Shown here: piece after piece, positions 21,850 through 32,884 of the stretch
Layout: every line of letters begins with the position of its first letter
How positions within the stretch are numbered: position 1 is the stretch's first letter
Assembly: GCA_039090855.1 (NCBI GenBank)
Contig: CM076995.1
Location: forward strand, 117,366,770-117,430,769
Reading direction: 5' to 3'
DNA from: Macrothele yani
Taxonomy: Eukaryota; Arthropoda; Arachnida; Araneae; Macrothelidae
DNA: 64,000 nucleotides
Notes under the pieces: model-generated
Databases searched by the model: none
Told to the model about the DNA's origin: nothing
The model's input: only the letters and a program-made list of their open reading frames with translations
Program-made: the position numbers and the translations under genes

Positions 21850-21873
21850 CAATGATGATGATGATGATGATAT
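21850..21873 (+). repeat. (TGA)n tail of RTE copy C
   Basis: TGACAATGATGATGATGATGATGATATA directly after the RT stop. Short trinucleotide tails replace poly(A) in RTE elements. The leader of copy D begins at its end. Confidence 0.9.
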
Positions 21874-22172
21874 AGGTCAGGTGATGCGCACCATACTACA
21901 GCCTCCCCTTGACAAATGTCAACCCCGCCTCCTCGTGGTGCATCCTGTTCCCACTAAATGGGCTCTGATGACCGCCAATAGCGGTATAACTATACCATCG
22001 GCATTAGAGGAAATGCTATCCCACACTCACCAACCCGCTTGCCCCAGCGTGGTGAGTTATGGCCAAACCCCTCCAAAATGACTCCACAACTTAAATCTTG
22101 GCCCTAAGTCTCCGGCAGCTGGAATGTAACTGGCCAAGGCAGCGGCCAGTACGACATGAAGGCAGAGAGTGC
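21874..22172 (+). pseudogene. Leader and first codons of RTE copy D
   Basis: Matches the leader of copy C (GGTCAGGTGATGCGC to GACATGAAGGCAGAG) with scattered changes, then stops at AGTGCTAA where another LINE has inserted. The rest of D resumes at about 24173. It begins flush with the tail of copy C, giving a head-to-tail array. Confidence 0.9.
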
Positions 22173-24172
22173 TAAGGTTTAAATATGCATTTATTAAACA
22201 CTCGGAGTACAGAATGAGAATGTGAGTCATGGAATGATTATGTACAAATGAGCGCCTGAACAAGTAGGCAAAGAAATAAAATTATATACACTTCTTGAGG
22301 CTAAGATAGAGGGGGAAATTAAACAGGTTAATTAACGATGTAATTGTTAACAAAAGGATAGTGTATTCATAATAGTTCAAACTGTAAAGGAAACTCAGGC
22401 CATCAATCTGGAACCAGCTTAGGTATGGTCTCCTGAGTTTGTAGAAGTTAGGAAGAGTTTCTGTATTGACAGCGTGTTCATGCGCTAACTGTAGACGGAA
22501 CTTTAGTCGAGCTGTGAAGTGTTGGACAAGCTTCTCGCTTGCCTCTGTAAGAGTAGGTACAGTGAAGTTTTCCTGATGCGTCAGTAGATGGGAGTAAATT
22601 ACTATTTTTACAAGCGTGAAAATTTAAACACACACTGATGGGTGAGGAGAAGCAGGAAGAATATCTTGAAGTAGGGTAAAATATGAGACAGCACTCAGAT
22701 TTCCTGGGCAAAGATGGTGTGCAATACGGAACATGAGATTTAACACAGGTAGCAAGACTGGACAAAACCAATAGACATGTTCAATGTCTGCCGGGACATC
22801 ACAGTAGGCACATTGTGGAGAGACAACAAGAGTCATTCGTGTAATAATTGAAGAACGGGGACGCGGCGATACAGAAACAGCCAAAGAACATTCTTCTCAT
22901 GAGGTGCAGCAAGGAGAGGATGTGCCGCAGACCAAACAGCTGTCAAGGAGGCAGACGGAACAGTAGGGATAGGCATTGGTTACTGAGGTGCACATGTGCG
23001 AAGAATTTCACTCAAGATCTTCTGTGGGCATGCCTCAAGCGTAAAAGATTTCATACGGAGTTGCACAAAAACGGGAAGAGTCGCAGTGCTGCTGCAACCT
23101 GTAGAATTCCTTCAGGAGAGGCCAAAGATGGGTATAAACGGATGATCGACGATGTTATCGACGTGAAGAGTGTCCGGAAGGAGACGGAATCATGAAGATG
23201 AGTAGATAGGTGAGAGAAGTCTTTCCGTGTAAGGTTGAGGTTTACAAGGTCTCGTACACTAATAATACCTGCACGCATCCATTCTGGAGAGGCAAAGAAT
23301 GGTCGGTTAGAGGGATGAAGGGTTGATGAGTAGAAGAGTGGTTCATTTAGAATCTCTGTAGTGGAGGAGAGGGGTGCTCTCTGTAATGGGAGAGACCTCA
23401 GGATTTCTATGGCCTCCCAGTAAACGGCCGGGAGGCTTTGTCGCAAAGCTGGGAAACCATCCATTCGAAGAAAGACGGCGAACGTTAATGAAGGATTTTT
23501 CAATGAGGCAAGAACATTACGTACTGTTCATGTATCTGGGTGGGAGCTATTGAGCACATGAAAGAACCAGTGAAGCCGTGCGGCACGGTAAACGAGATCT
23601 ACTGCAGGAAGACCAATTCCTCTATGGGAAGGTGAGAGGCAGAGAGTAGAGGAGCTGACCAAATGATGCTTTGACCATACAACTGATGTAAGGCATGATT
23701 GAACTTGACGGAGTCTGTAGCCAGGAGCGGTATCCATTTGCCAGGAATAGTAACACTTTCATAAGATGTATGTGCGAGCAACGTGAGCTCTTTGAAAGAA
23801 GGAGGTGCAAAATTGCGCTCTTCTCCAGAAGCCTGCTGCTTTGAGAAAGGAGGGATAAAGAGAGGACCAATTCGTTTGTACGACCTCCGATGGGGTTCCG
23901 AGATGAATTCCTAAGAATTTTGGGGTGGTACTTGACCATTTGGCTCCCCAGGGAGAGTCATGGCGGTGTTTCCAAGTGCCGCAGCAGAGGCCTGTGCTTA
24001 TCTCAAGATTGAGTGAGGTTGACGCTGCGGTAGCATACTCTTGGTAGCAGAGAAGAAGGGTGGAGAATTGGGTGTCATGACGTATGCAGAAAGAAAGTTG
24101 CATCATCTGCATAGGCTGAGTAGGTAATTTTATGATGTCTCGTGCTGGCTATTGCTGGAGAGAGCCGATGTC
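22173..24172 (-). mobile_element. 5'-truncated non-LTR retrotransposon of a different lineage
   Basis: About 2 kb, reverse-oriented, inserted in the leader of RTE copy D: sequence before 22172 and after 24173 joins into the uninterrupted AAGAATC..CCGGAGGACCGG found in copies C and E. Its 3' end has AATAAA about 20 bp before the junction, without a clear poly(A). The 5' end is truncated just upstream of the RT active site, as is usual for incomplete reverse transcription. No convincing target duplication. Confidence 0.75.
22624..24150 (-). pseudogene. Reverse transcriptase C-terminal half of the inserted LINE
   Basis: Near the 5' end one frame reads SAYADDATFF, the RT active-site YADD, with codons at 24102-24113. 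A second frame (23759-24112) continues with STSLNLEIS, GLCCGTWKHR and KWSSTTPKFLGIHLG, the pattern following the RT core. Further frames (23622-23939, 23528-23737, 23051-23503) carry the thumb and downstream region, for example HRGIGLPAVDL. The end (22624-22884) holds a C-x2-C-x7-H-x4-C knuckle (CAYCDVPADIEHVYWFC), usual at the C-terminus of L1/Tx1- and jockey/CR1-like LINEs. Several frameshifts make it non-functional. The lineage is not resolved, but it is not RTE. Confidence 0.75.
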
Positions 24173-27070
24173 TATGAATCACCGGAGGACCGGACTAGGT
24201 TGCCATCTGATGCTGACCTTGGCGGCTACGTATAATGGACGCTCCCTATCTTTGGATTCAAGGCTCCTTGAATTGGAAGAATGGAAGAAGAACTACAAAG
24301 CATCAAGAAGGACATCGTCGGGCTAAGTGAGGTAAGGAGAAAAGGAGAAGACGTCATTGAACTGAAAAGTGGACATCTCTTCTATTATCGTGGGACAGAT
24401 ATTGGCAGAACTAGTGGTGTTGAATTTATAATAAACAAGAAACTGAAGGATTAAGGTTGTAGTACTTGAAGGTTCATCTGGCAGAGCTGCACGACTTGTT
24501 ATCCAAATCTCGAGAAGATACCAGTTTCAGGTTATTCAAGCTTATGCACCCACCACAAGTCATCCTGAAGAAGAAATTGAAGAATTTTATGAGGAAATTC
24601 GTCATCTAAATAATAAAGGCAATCAGCACTTGAAGATCATTATGGGAGATTTCAATGCGAAAATAAGGCAACGGCAACAGAATGAAACTTCAGTAGGAAA
24701 ATTCTGCCACGGCAACAGAAACCAGGGTGGAAATACTCTCGTAGAATTTGCAGAGGCAGAAGGGTTTTTCATCATGAACTCCCTTTTCAAGAAAAAGCCG
24801 CAAAGGAAATAGACATGGAGACATCCCAATGGATTGACAAGTGAAACTGATTTTATTATGTGTAACAAGAAATTTGTCATGAAAGACTGCAGTGTACTAA
24901 ACAAGTTCAACACAGGGAGTGAATAAGTGACCATAGAATCGTAAGATGTAAGATGCACCTAAATGCTAAACTCGAGCGTGGCAAGATAATAAAACAAACA
25001 AAGTGTATTGACATGACCAACCTTAAAACACATCATAATACCTTCAAATTGGAACTGAGGAACAGATAATCTGCTCTAGAAGGTCTAACGTCGGAAGAAG
25101 TGGAAATCTCTGACGTTAACAGAAAACTAACCAAGGCTCTTATGGAAACAGTAACAAAAATAGATGGCACTAAGAACAAGCTGCATACGAACAAAATATG
25201 AGGGAAAACTAAAATTCTGATGCAAAAAAGAAGAGAGATGAGGGCAACAACTAAAGAAGATGTGACTTCCAAAGTGGAATATATAGAGCTATGAAAGACG
25301 GTACGAAACCGTATGACTGAAGATGTAAGGAAATTCAACTGTGAACTCGTGAGGAAAGCAATTGAAAACAACCAAAGCCTGAAGAGAGCAAAGGGACATC
25401 TAGGTAAGGGAAGAAAACAGATTATGGCTCTGAGAAAAGATGGTTCTGTAACAAGAAATTAAGGTGAAATTTTGACAAGAGTGAAAGATTTCTAATCAAA
25501 ACTATATGAAAGGAATGATACATGTACTCCAGACATTACGAAAGGTACCAGAGTTATTCCAGTCCTCCCAGCAGAAGTTGCACATGCAATCAAGAATATG
25601 AAACAGGGAAAAGCTCCAGGAAAAGATGGAATTACAGTAGACATCATACAAGAAGCAAGTGGAGAAATTGAAACAGTTACTGGCCCAAGTTTTCACTCGA
25701 TGCTTTAATGAAGGGATGATTCCTTAGGATTGGAACAACGCTACAATGATCCCGCTACGTAAAAAAGGGGACATTGAGGATCTCAAGAACTACAGACTCA
25801 TCAGAATCCTATAAGTGGTTTATAAAATCTTCACTAAATTTCTTTCACGCCGCTTGATGGTAACACTGGACATGGCTCGACCGAGAGAACAAGCTGGATT
25901 CAAGAGTGGATACAGCACTATAAATCATATCCACGTACTGAGAGAATTAATTGAAAGAGCCAGGGAATATCAACTTCTATTATGCATGGCTTTTATCGAC
26001 TATGAAAAGGCTTTTGATTTGGTGAAACCAGCAGCAGTTACAATGGCTTTGAAATCCTGCGGTATTGCAGATGCATACATTAATATTATAACATCTATGA
26101 AAATGCAGGTGCAAAGATTCGGCTGTTTGAAAATACAACACACATAAAAATTGGAAAGGGAGTGAGACAAGGTGACACTATATCTCCCACACTCTTTAAT
26201 GCTACATTGGAAAATGTCTTTCAATCACTGAACTGGGAAAACAATGCGATAAAGATTAATGGAGATTATCTAACTCACCTTCGTTTTGCTGATGACGTAG
26301 TCATCTTTGCAGTTACCCCATCAGAGCTGCAGAGTATGATCCAGGAACTTGCTGACAAGAGTAAAGAAGTGGAATTAAAAATGAACTTTCAGAAGACAAA
26401 AGTGATGTACCATGCTTTTGCAAGAAATGAAGATTTATCGATTGATGGGGAAAAGCTGGAGATAACCAATACCTACATTTATCTTGGACAGCAGATATCA
26501 AGTGAGGGTCACATTTATGAAGAAATTATTCGGCGTATAAAACTTGCCTGGATAGCTTCCGGAAGAAACAGTATAATTTTAGAGAGCAATATGCCATTAT
26601 GTCTTAAAAGAAAAGTGTTTGATCAATGCATCCTTCCAGTGCTTACGTATGGTGCAGAGACGTGGACCTTAACTAAAAAAGACATACAAACAAAGGCTGC
26701 AGACAACTCAAAGCAGCATGGAGAGGTGCATGCTTGGTGTAACCAGGAGAGATAAGAAGAGGAACTCGTGGATCCGAAAAATGACAAGAGTGGAAGACAT
26801 CATGATCAGAGTTAAATACCTGAAATGGCAATGGGCTGGACATACTGCCAGAAGGATACACCATCGATGGACAGCCGAAATTTTAGATTGGATTTCAAGG
26901 GACAATAAAAGACTCAGAAGAAGACCACATGGGAGATGGGTGGATGAAATTCGAAAGTATGCGGGAGTAACATGGTGGAGACTGGCACAAGACAGAGCTT
27001 TGTGGAAGAAACTTGGGGAGATTTTCGTCCAGCAGTGGATTGATAATGGTTGACAATGATGATGATGACA
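24173..27070 (+). pseudogene. RTE retrotransposon copy D, main part, heavily decayed
   Basis: Continues copy D after the inserted LINE: endonuclease with GLSEVRRKGED, GDFNAKI and a lost SDHR region (duplicated GTGA near 24920), many stops and shifts, then RT (25815-26755) with FADDVVIF still intact, and the C-terminal region (26718-27053) ending QQWIDNG and a (TGA)n(TA)n tail to 27080. At the endonuclease/RT joint there is a TGA at 25199-25201. The endonuclease part is more eroded than the RT part. Confidence 0.9.
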
Positions 27071-27080
27071 TATATATATA

Positions 27081-27479
27081 TCGAAATCTCTTAACACTGG
27101 CCAACGGACATCCCATCAGTCCCGAATTAGATTTAATGGAAACCTTGTCCTTTAGGATTTTACGCAGTTTCTTCGGTACTTCGGAGAAAGTGATAAGATA
27201 GGAATAAAGAATGCTACTAAGAATTAACAATGCTACTGTGCCTCGAGATCGATGGGTCGGATTACGGCAAGTACAATGGTGTGCTTAAGTGAAAAATGAA
27301 ATGTTGGTGGCTGTATATCTCTGATTTGTTCCTATATGTTCTGTTTCTATTTTTCAACACGTGGCTAGCTAACTGCGCAGTTCCACTTCACTGTCTAGCC
27401 TTTTTCTTTTTCCTTCCCTTTCCCTAAACTTAGCCTCCTGCTTGATATTTCTAAAGAAAAGTTTGAGACAACAGGTCAG
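27081..27479. other. Short stretch without recognised features
   Basis: AT-rich unique-looking sequence between the RTE tail and a SINE. No frame with a domain and no transposon ends seen. Confidence 0.5.
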
Positions 27480-27490
27480 ACACCACTTTC

Positions 27491-27723
27491 TTTTTTTTTC
27501 TTTTTTTAATTGGAGGTTTAACGAACACCGTGAGTAACTCAATATGCTATAAGCAGTCGCCCGTCCCTAATTTAGGGTCACTGGTTCCAGGGAAGGGAGA
27601 GAGCCAGTGCCGTTAGACAAACACAACATCCATGCCTCACCGGGATTTGAACCCGGACCCCTTTCGGACGAATGATCAGAGGCCATCGCTTAGACCACTG
27701 CGCCACCGGGGGGGGGGGGGCAT
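27491..27723 (-). mobile_element. tRNA-derived SINE with 11-bp target duplication
   Basis: Reverse-oriented. The head carries pol III boxes: GTGGCGCAGTGGTCTAAGCG (A box region) and GGGTTCAAATCCCGG (B box). The body reads GCATGGATGTTGTGTTTGTC and the 3' part ends in a T-rich run on the + strand. ACACCACTTTC at 27480-27490 is repeated exactly at 27724-27734, a clear target duplication, so retroposition was by target-primed reverse transcription. At its 5' end the CCGG of the tRNA head is extended into a run of about 13 G on the + strand. Confidence 0.92.
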
Positions 27724-27986
27724 ACACCACTTTCCTAAAATCCTCTAAAACATGATTTTATTTTAAATTGTTATATTCAGTTTCATTCAGCATTCTACAT
27801 TTAGAGAAAGCTCTGAAACAGTTTTCTTTGTGTGTAAGCTTTGTACAGTTATTCTCCTTTTGTACCAAAGTAACAGACTAGCAATGTTAATCAAGACTAA
27901 CCTCTGAGCAATGGCACCTCTCAACAACGGTCACTTTTTCCTGCTCCTAGCAGCGACCGTTGTTCGGAGGTTTCACGTTATATATA

Positions 27987-29208
27987 CACTATCTACCAAC
28001 AAGTAATTGAACACCTGTGATAGCAAAGGAAAACAAAGTCTATTCACCTTCAATAGTTGGTGGAGCCTCCACGAGCGGCGATTACAGATGCGACCCTCCG
28101 AAGCATACTCTCAACCACGCGTTGTACGACGGCTAGCGGTATTTTCTTCCACTCGGCTTGGAGAAGACAGGTCAGTTCCTTCACCGATTTCGGACGGTGG
28201 GGGCACGCCTTAGGTCGACACTCTAACTCGTCCCAGAGGTGCTCGATAGGGTTAAAGTCCGGGTTCTGCGCAGGCCAGTCCATTCGATTAACCCCATTGT
28301 CACCATACCAAGCCAGGGTGGACCTTGCAACATTACAGGTGGCATTGTCATCCTGAAAGTAACATGGGTCCACCCCGTAAAACTGTAACAACGTAGGAAG
28401 CGCATGGTGATCCAAAATGGTGCAGTAGGCCTCGGCGTTGTGTCTACCAGGAATTGCGACCAACGGTCCCGTGCCATACCAGGAGAAACACCCCCATAGC
28501 ATAATTATACCGCCGTCGAACTTCACAGTTGGCACAATACATTCCGGCTGGAGGCGTTCTCCAGGCAGACGCCAAACCCAGATTCTGCCATCCGAACGGT
28601 ACAGGGTGAACCTTGATTCGTCACTCCAGAGAACCTGTTTCCACTGTTCAACGGTCTACTGTCGATGTTCTCTGCACTACGTTAGCCGAGCAGCGCTATT
28701 GGACTTGGTGATCAAAGGCTTGTGGGCGGCAGCACGTCCATGATAACCAAGCTGATGGGCTTCCTTACGGATGGTATTCATCGAAAGAACACTCCCGGAT
28801 GCCTGTTGAAACTCCTCGCGGATGTGGCCCATCGATTTGGTGCAGTTCTTCCGAACTTCCCTGGCCAGCACCCATAGGTCTCTAACTCCCAGTTTTGTGG
28901 GTCAGCTGGATCGGGGCACATTCCGACCGTCACCTCTCATCTTCCACTTGCCAATCACGTATAGGCCACTGTCGATTTTGGGTACTTCAACTCGCTGGAT
29001 ATGTCACGTATGGATCGGCCATTTCTGTGATACCCGACGATTCCACCTTTCTCGAAATCAGAGAGCTCCGAACTGCGTGGCATCTTGCATGCGACTGGTT
29101 GCGTTGTTGTTTCCCACACGATATTTAACGGCGGCGGCCTTGACGTGTTTCAGAACCGCAGATATGGTCGATTGCAGGGGTGTCTAATTACTTGTTGGTA
29201 GAATAGAG
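27987..29208 (-). mobile_element. Tc1-like DNA transposon, complete ends
   Basis: Inverted ends share CTACCAACAAGTAATTRAACACC (left at about 27993, right ending about 29201), flanked by TA on both sides (27985-27986 and 29209-29210) inside TATA runs. 1222 bp. Contains one broken transposase on the minus strand. No second copy of this family in the window. Confidence 0.85.
28050..29083 (-). pseudogene. Tc1-like transposase (DD34E), broken
   Basis: From ATG 29083 (MPRSSELSDFEKGGIVGYHR, helix-turn-helix region) the frame shifts near 28975. It resumes as VIGKWKMRGDGRNVPRSS, hits a stop, then reads LAREVRKNCTKSMGHI. The catalytic blocks are [20 protein letters not shown] and [10 protein letters not shown]; the second Asp and the Glu are 34 residues apart. 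The last 161 residues (28050-28535) are a clean open frame including the Trp-rich block [14 protein letters not shown]. Frameshift plus stop mean it is inactive. Otherwise close to the usual 340 residues. Confidence 0.85.
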
Positions 29209-29210
29209 TA

Positions 29211-29606
29211 TATATATATAAATATATATATACCGAAGCCAGTGAAACCAAATGAACAATCTGAAGCATAAATAAATTTACAAACATCCCCGAATTGCAA
29301 AACTGCAGGCAAGTAAGGGCAAGTAAGGGATGGAAAACTTACCAGGTAGAGGCAGGAGCTCTCGTAAGCACAACATAATTAAGCTTCATTAATGCCGAGA
29401 GACTAAAGTTCAACCAGTAGCACTAATAAATGAGTAACTTGGTATTGGTGTAAAAAAAGTAGATTAAACAAATTAGAAGTGACCTAATAGGCCGAAAGAA
29501 GTAAGCGTAATAGTAGATGTAAGACTGTGTGTGTAAATTATCTTTAGCCACAAGAGACCTGCCATATGGCATTTGGTGTATCCTGTTGACCCCTCTGTTA
29601 TGTATA
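29211..29606. other. Spacer between two Tc1 elements
   Basis: AT-rich, with a (TA)n run at 29209-29232. No coding or structural signal recognised. Confidence 0.5.
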
Positions 29607-29608
29607 TA

Positions 29609-30762
29609 CACTGAAGAGCAATTGAATTAGAGGTACCTGTCTAGTAACGTGAAGCACCACCTTCCGTCCTGATGACGGCGGCGATTCGTCTCGGCATGGA
29701 CTCGACAAGACACCGGAAGCATTGGGAAGCCATACCTGTCCACGACCTCTGAACAAGCTCCCACAGTTCACGAAGATTTGATGGAGGGGGTCAGAGCCTC
29801 GAACATCTCTCTCGATGGCATCCCAGATGTGCTCGATGGGATTGAGGTCACCTGACCTAGCTGAACAAGGAAGCGAGGTCACGTCATTGGAGTGTTCATG
29901 CAACCATTCGGATACAATTCGGGAGCGATGGCACGGTGCATTGTCTTATTGCAGGATGAAGTCCCCAGTGGGATGTGGAAGATGCACAAACGGAAGCAAA
30001 CGGTCGTCCAGGATATCCCAGTAACGTTGACCTGTCAGGGTCGATGGCACACGTACCAGGGGTCCCATTTCAGTCCACGTAAACAGTCCCCAGACAAGAA
30101 TGCCACCCCCACCAGCTTGAAGAGTACCCTGCTGGCAAGAAGGATCCATTGCTTCATGTGGTTTGCGCCGTACTCGGATCCTGCCATCCGCATGTACCAA
30201 CGTGAATCTCGACTCATCAGTCCAGGCAACATTTTCCCACATGTCTAGGGTCCAGTGGCGATGCTCCCGCGCCCATGCTAATCTTTGCACCCTGTGATGT
30301 GCGGTCAGCAGCGGTACCCTCGTGGGACGATGGCTTCTGTAATCCATAGCGAGGAGATGGTTCTGGGTGGTGTGGCTGCTTACACGTTTTTGTGCACCAG
30401 CGTTAAATTGCCGAGTGATTTCTTGCACTGTGGCCCGTCTATCCGCTGTTACAATGCGGGGCTAGCCGACGATGATCCCGCTCATCCACACGCTATTGTG
30501 CACGGCAGTTGGCCCTTGCGTAGATGGTTTTACCGCCTGCATGACTTCCGAGGTGGAGTGGCCAATTCGTCGGGCCCCGACAATTTGCCCACGATCAAAT
30601 GCTCTTAGATCCTTCGTCTTACCTATACTGCGTCCGACTCTTACTGATTCCCGTCGCATCACTCCTTATATTGTCGGATCGCTGCATACGTCATGTCGTT
30701 TCCGTTTTACAGCGCCACATTTGCATAACGCCAGCTGTCTCTAATTCAATTGCTCTGCAGTG
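29609..30762 (-). mobile_element. Tc1-like DNA transposon family X, copy 1 (internal deletion)
   Basis: Ends CACTGMAGAGCAATTGAATT as inverted repeats flanked by TA (29607-29608 and 30763-30764). The same family recurs complete at 59199-60419. This copy is 1154 bp against 1221 bp; the difference is mainly a deletion of about 67 bp inside the N-terminal coding part (near 30537). RTE fragment H begins immediately beyond the right end. Confidence 0.9.
29641..30626 (-). pseudogene. Tc1-like transposase, family X copy 1
   Basis: The start codon is lost (ATA at 30626-30624 where copy 2 has ATG). Then GKTKDLRAFDRGQIVGARR, the deletion, and an open frame 29946-30428 with QEITRQFNAG, TDESRFTLVHADGRIRV (first catalytic Asp) and ILVWGLFTW. 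The second part, 29598-29903 in another frame, has NPIEHIWDAIERDV with the catalytic Glu. A C5 run near 29797, one base short, shifts the frame again before SMPRRIAAVI. Several independent lesions; dead. Confidence 0.88.
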
Positions 30763-30767
30763 TATAT

Positions 30768-31378
30768 ATATGCTGCTGGAAAAAGGTCTCACCAAGTTTC
30801 TTCCACAATTGTCTGTCTTGAGCCTGTCTCCTCCATGTCCTTTCGAATTTTGTCCATGCATCTTCCATGGGGTCGTCTTCTGGGTCTTTTTCTGTCCCTC
30901 GGAATCCAGTCTAAAATTTCAGTTGCGCATGGGTGGTCTGTTCTTCTGGCAACATGTCCCGCCCATTGCCATTTCAGTGATTTCACTCTGGTCATGGTGT
31001 CGTCCTGTCTTGTCATTTCCCTCATCCACAAGTTCCTCTTCTGATCTTTCCTAGTTATACCAAGCATGCATCTCTCCGTGCTTCGTTGAGTTGTCTGAAG
31101 TCTTTGTATATCTTTTTCAGTTAAGGTTCATGTCTCTGCTCCATACGAAAGCACTGGCAGGATGCACTGATTAAACACTTTTCTTTAAGACATAATGGCA
31201 TACTGCTCTTAAAAATTGTACTGTTTCTTCCGAATTTGTTTTTTAAATGATACTGTTTCTTCATCCATCCAAGTTTTATACGCTGATTAATTTCTTCATC
31301 AATGTGACCCTCACTTGATATCTGCTGCCCAAGATAAATGTAGGTATCGGTTGTTTCAAGCTTTTCTCCAATCAATAA
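30768..31378 (-). pseudogene. RTE 3'-end fragment H
   Basis: Reverse-oriented fragment of the RT C-terminal region: SIDGEKLE-like start truncated at 31378, LGQQISSEGHIDEEIN, a duplicated or inserted stretch near 31230-31260, LCLKEKCLISASCQ (frameshifted), then LGITRKDQKRNLWMREM and DWIPRDRKRPRRRPHGR. It ends at CTGCTGG without a visible (TGA)n tail, next to the Tc1 end. More diverged than copies A-E. Confidence 0.85.
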
Positions 31379-31380
31379 AA

Positions 31381-31426
<46 letters not shown>
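31379..31426. repeat. (TG)n(AG)n microsatellite
   Basis: About ten TG units followed by about thirteen AG units, directly at the 5' end of RTE fragment H. Confidence 0.95.
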
Positions 31427-32462
31427 GTCACTGTCAATAGAGGCAAAATTCGATTTCTCAATGTGAATACAGTAATCGGCGCCGGCTGCAATTTTGTTTA
31501 AAAGTCTTGGATCATCTGCTGATGAAATTCTACGTCTATCCCGAGACTAAATAAAACATACAAACGACCCTTAAACTTCGGAGCCACAGCCAGCATCACA
31601 CTTGCAAGTTGTCGATGGGCAAGGCCACGGTATTTCTCATGACTGAACAACTCGTCATGCTTTGAAAATGAAGAAGACAGACTACATTGTTTTGGGGTGG
31701 GTATCCCAGTTGTCGGAGCCGAGCAGGGTGCACTGCTGATAGCCTAGTAAAATGTCAGCTCCGACTATTTATAGGCTTCAGAGCAGCAGCTGTGTTGGGT
31801 TGTCGTCGCTCCTGACGGATGCTGTCGCGATGTCGTTATACGCGCACACTGCCGAGGTCACCGGGTGACGCGGACTCCCGGCAGGGCATAAATCCCCCGA
31901 AGATATGACTTAATTTTACCGCAGTCACATAACTGACATGCCGAGAACATTGACGGCGTTATCGCAGAAACAATCGTCCCAGTAATAACCCTTACGCGAC
32001 AACAAAACGTCGTCGCAGGAGAAATATGATTGTCCTGGAGTAAAACTGTTCAGCATCCAAGAAGTCAAATAACTCACCGGGAATTTATCACAATCGCAGT
32101 GCAATGAATAAAACGCGTAGACAACTGACAGCCTTTGCGTCCATCTAAGACGAAATATTTGGTCGTTCTCAAGGGGTGGGCTCAGCGGAGATCACAAGAG
32201 TCCGATCTGTACAGGTGATTTCTGCCCAGTATTCGTATTTTATTTCACGGGATGAAACTATTTCAGGTGTAAGTTTTTGCACTCAGACCTTCATTGCAGT
32301 TACCCGTCATTACAAGGAGGCAATAAATTTATTAATAGTGAGAGATTAAAAAACGGAATTTTACATATTAATAAATTGGTAGCCATTTATTACATTGAAG
32401 TCATTCATATCGAAATACAGCGGAACAATATGTACACACAGGAGCACAACAGTGATCCGCAA
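31427..32462. other. Moderately GC-rich stretch, no gene recognised
   Basis: The part 31700-32060 is richer in CG dinucleotides than its surroundings (for example GTCGCGATGTCGTTATACGCGC) but has no open frame with a domain, no transposon ends and no RNA-like boxes. It could be old unique sequence or an unrecognised element. Confidence 0.4.
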
Positions 32463-32486
32463 ACACACACACACGCGCGCGCGCAT
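32463..32486. repeat. (CA)n(CG)n microsatellite
   Basis: ACACACACACACGCGCGCGCGC, lying at the tail end of RTE fragment I where the (TGA)n tail would be expected. Confidence 0.9.
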
Positions 32487-32838
32487 ATCAACCATTGTCA
32501 ATTCACTGCTGGATGAAGGTCTCCCCAAGTCTCATATGCGATTTTCCTCTCATGAGCTAATCTTCTCCATGTCATTCCAGCATGCTTTCAAATTTTATTC
32601 ATCAATCTCCCACGAGGTCTTCTTTTGAGTTTTTTCTTCCCTTTGGTATCCATTCTAGTATTGCAGGCGTCCAATGACGTCAGTTCTTCTAGCAATCTAT
32701 GTCAAAGATTTACCATCATTATCCACATCACAACCGTTATCAATCCATTGCTGTATGAAAGCCTTCCAAAGTTTCAAGTTTCTTCCAAAACTTTCTGTCT
32801 TGAGCCTAAGTCACTCCGACATGCTGCCTAATTTCATT
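32487..32838 (-). pseudogene. Two RTE 3'-end fragments (I) in tandem, reverse orientation
   Basis: 32487-32710 matches the last about 220 bp of the RTE (CAACCATTGTCAATTCACTGCTGG to the CTAGTATTGCAGGCGTCCA region). At about 32736 the same 3' end starts again (ATCAATCCATTGCTGTATGAA) and fades near 32838. Both are truncated and strongly diverged, so they are old. Two successive 3' ends in the same orientation again show insertion at or beside an existing tail. Confidence 0.8.
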
Positions 32839-32849
32839 TATATACATAT

Positions 32850-32884
32850 AGAGAGGGGGGAGAGAGAGAGAGAGAGAGAGAGAA
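32850..32884. repeat. (AG)n microsatellite
   Basis: GAGAGGGGGGAGAGAG followed by a pure AG run to about 32882. Confidence 0.9.

Larger units (their letters stand above)
18674..21873 (+). mobile_element. RTE retrotransposon copy C, full length, near-intact
   Basis: The most complete copy: leader beginning AGGTCAGG, endonuclease frame, RT frame, and a 3' end with (TGA)6 tail, about 3.2 kb in all. No stop or shift interrupts either coding part except at the joint between them. The first 14 bases of the leader are partly duplicated (AGGTCAGGGATGTA then AGGTCAGGTGATG). It follows fragment G without spacer, and the leader of copy D follows its tail without spacer. RTE assignment rests on the endonuclease-RT layout, the RT motifs and a microsatellite tail in place of poly(A). 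Confidence 0.95.
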
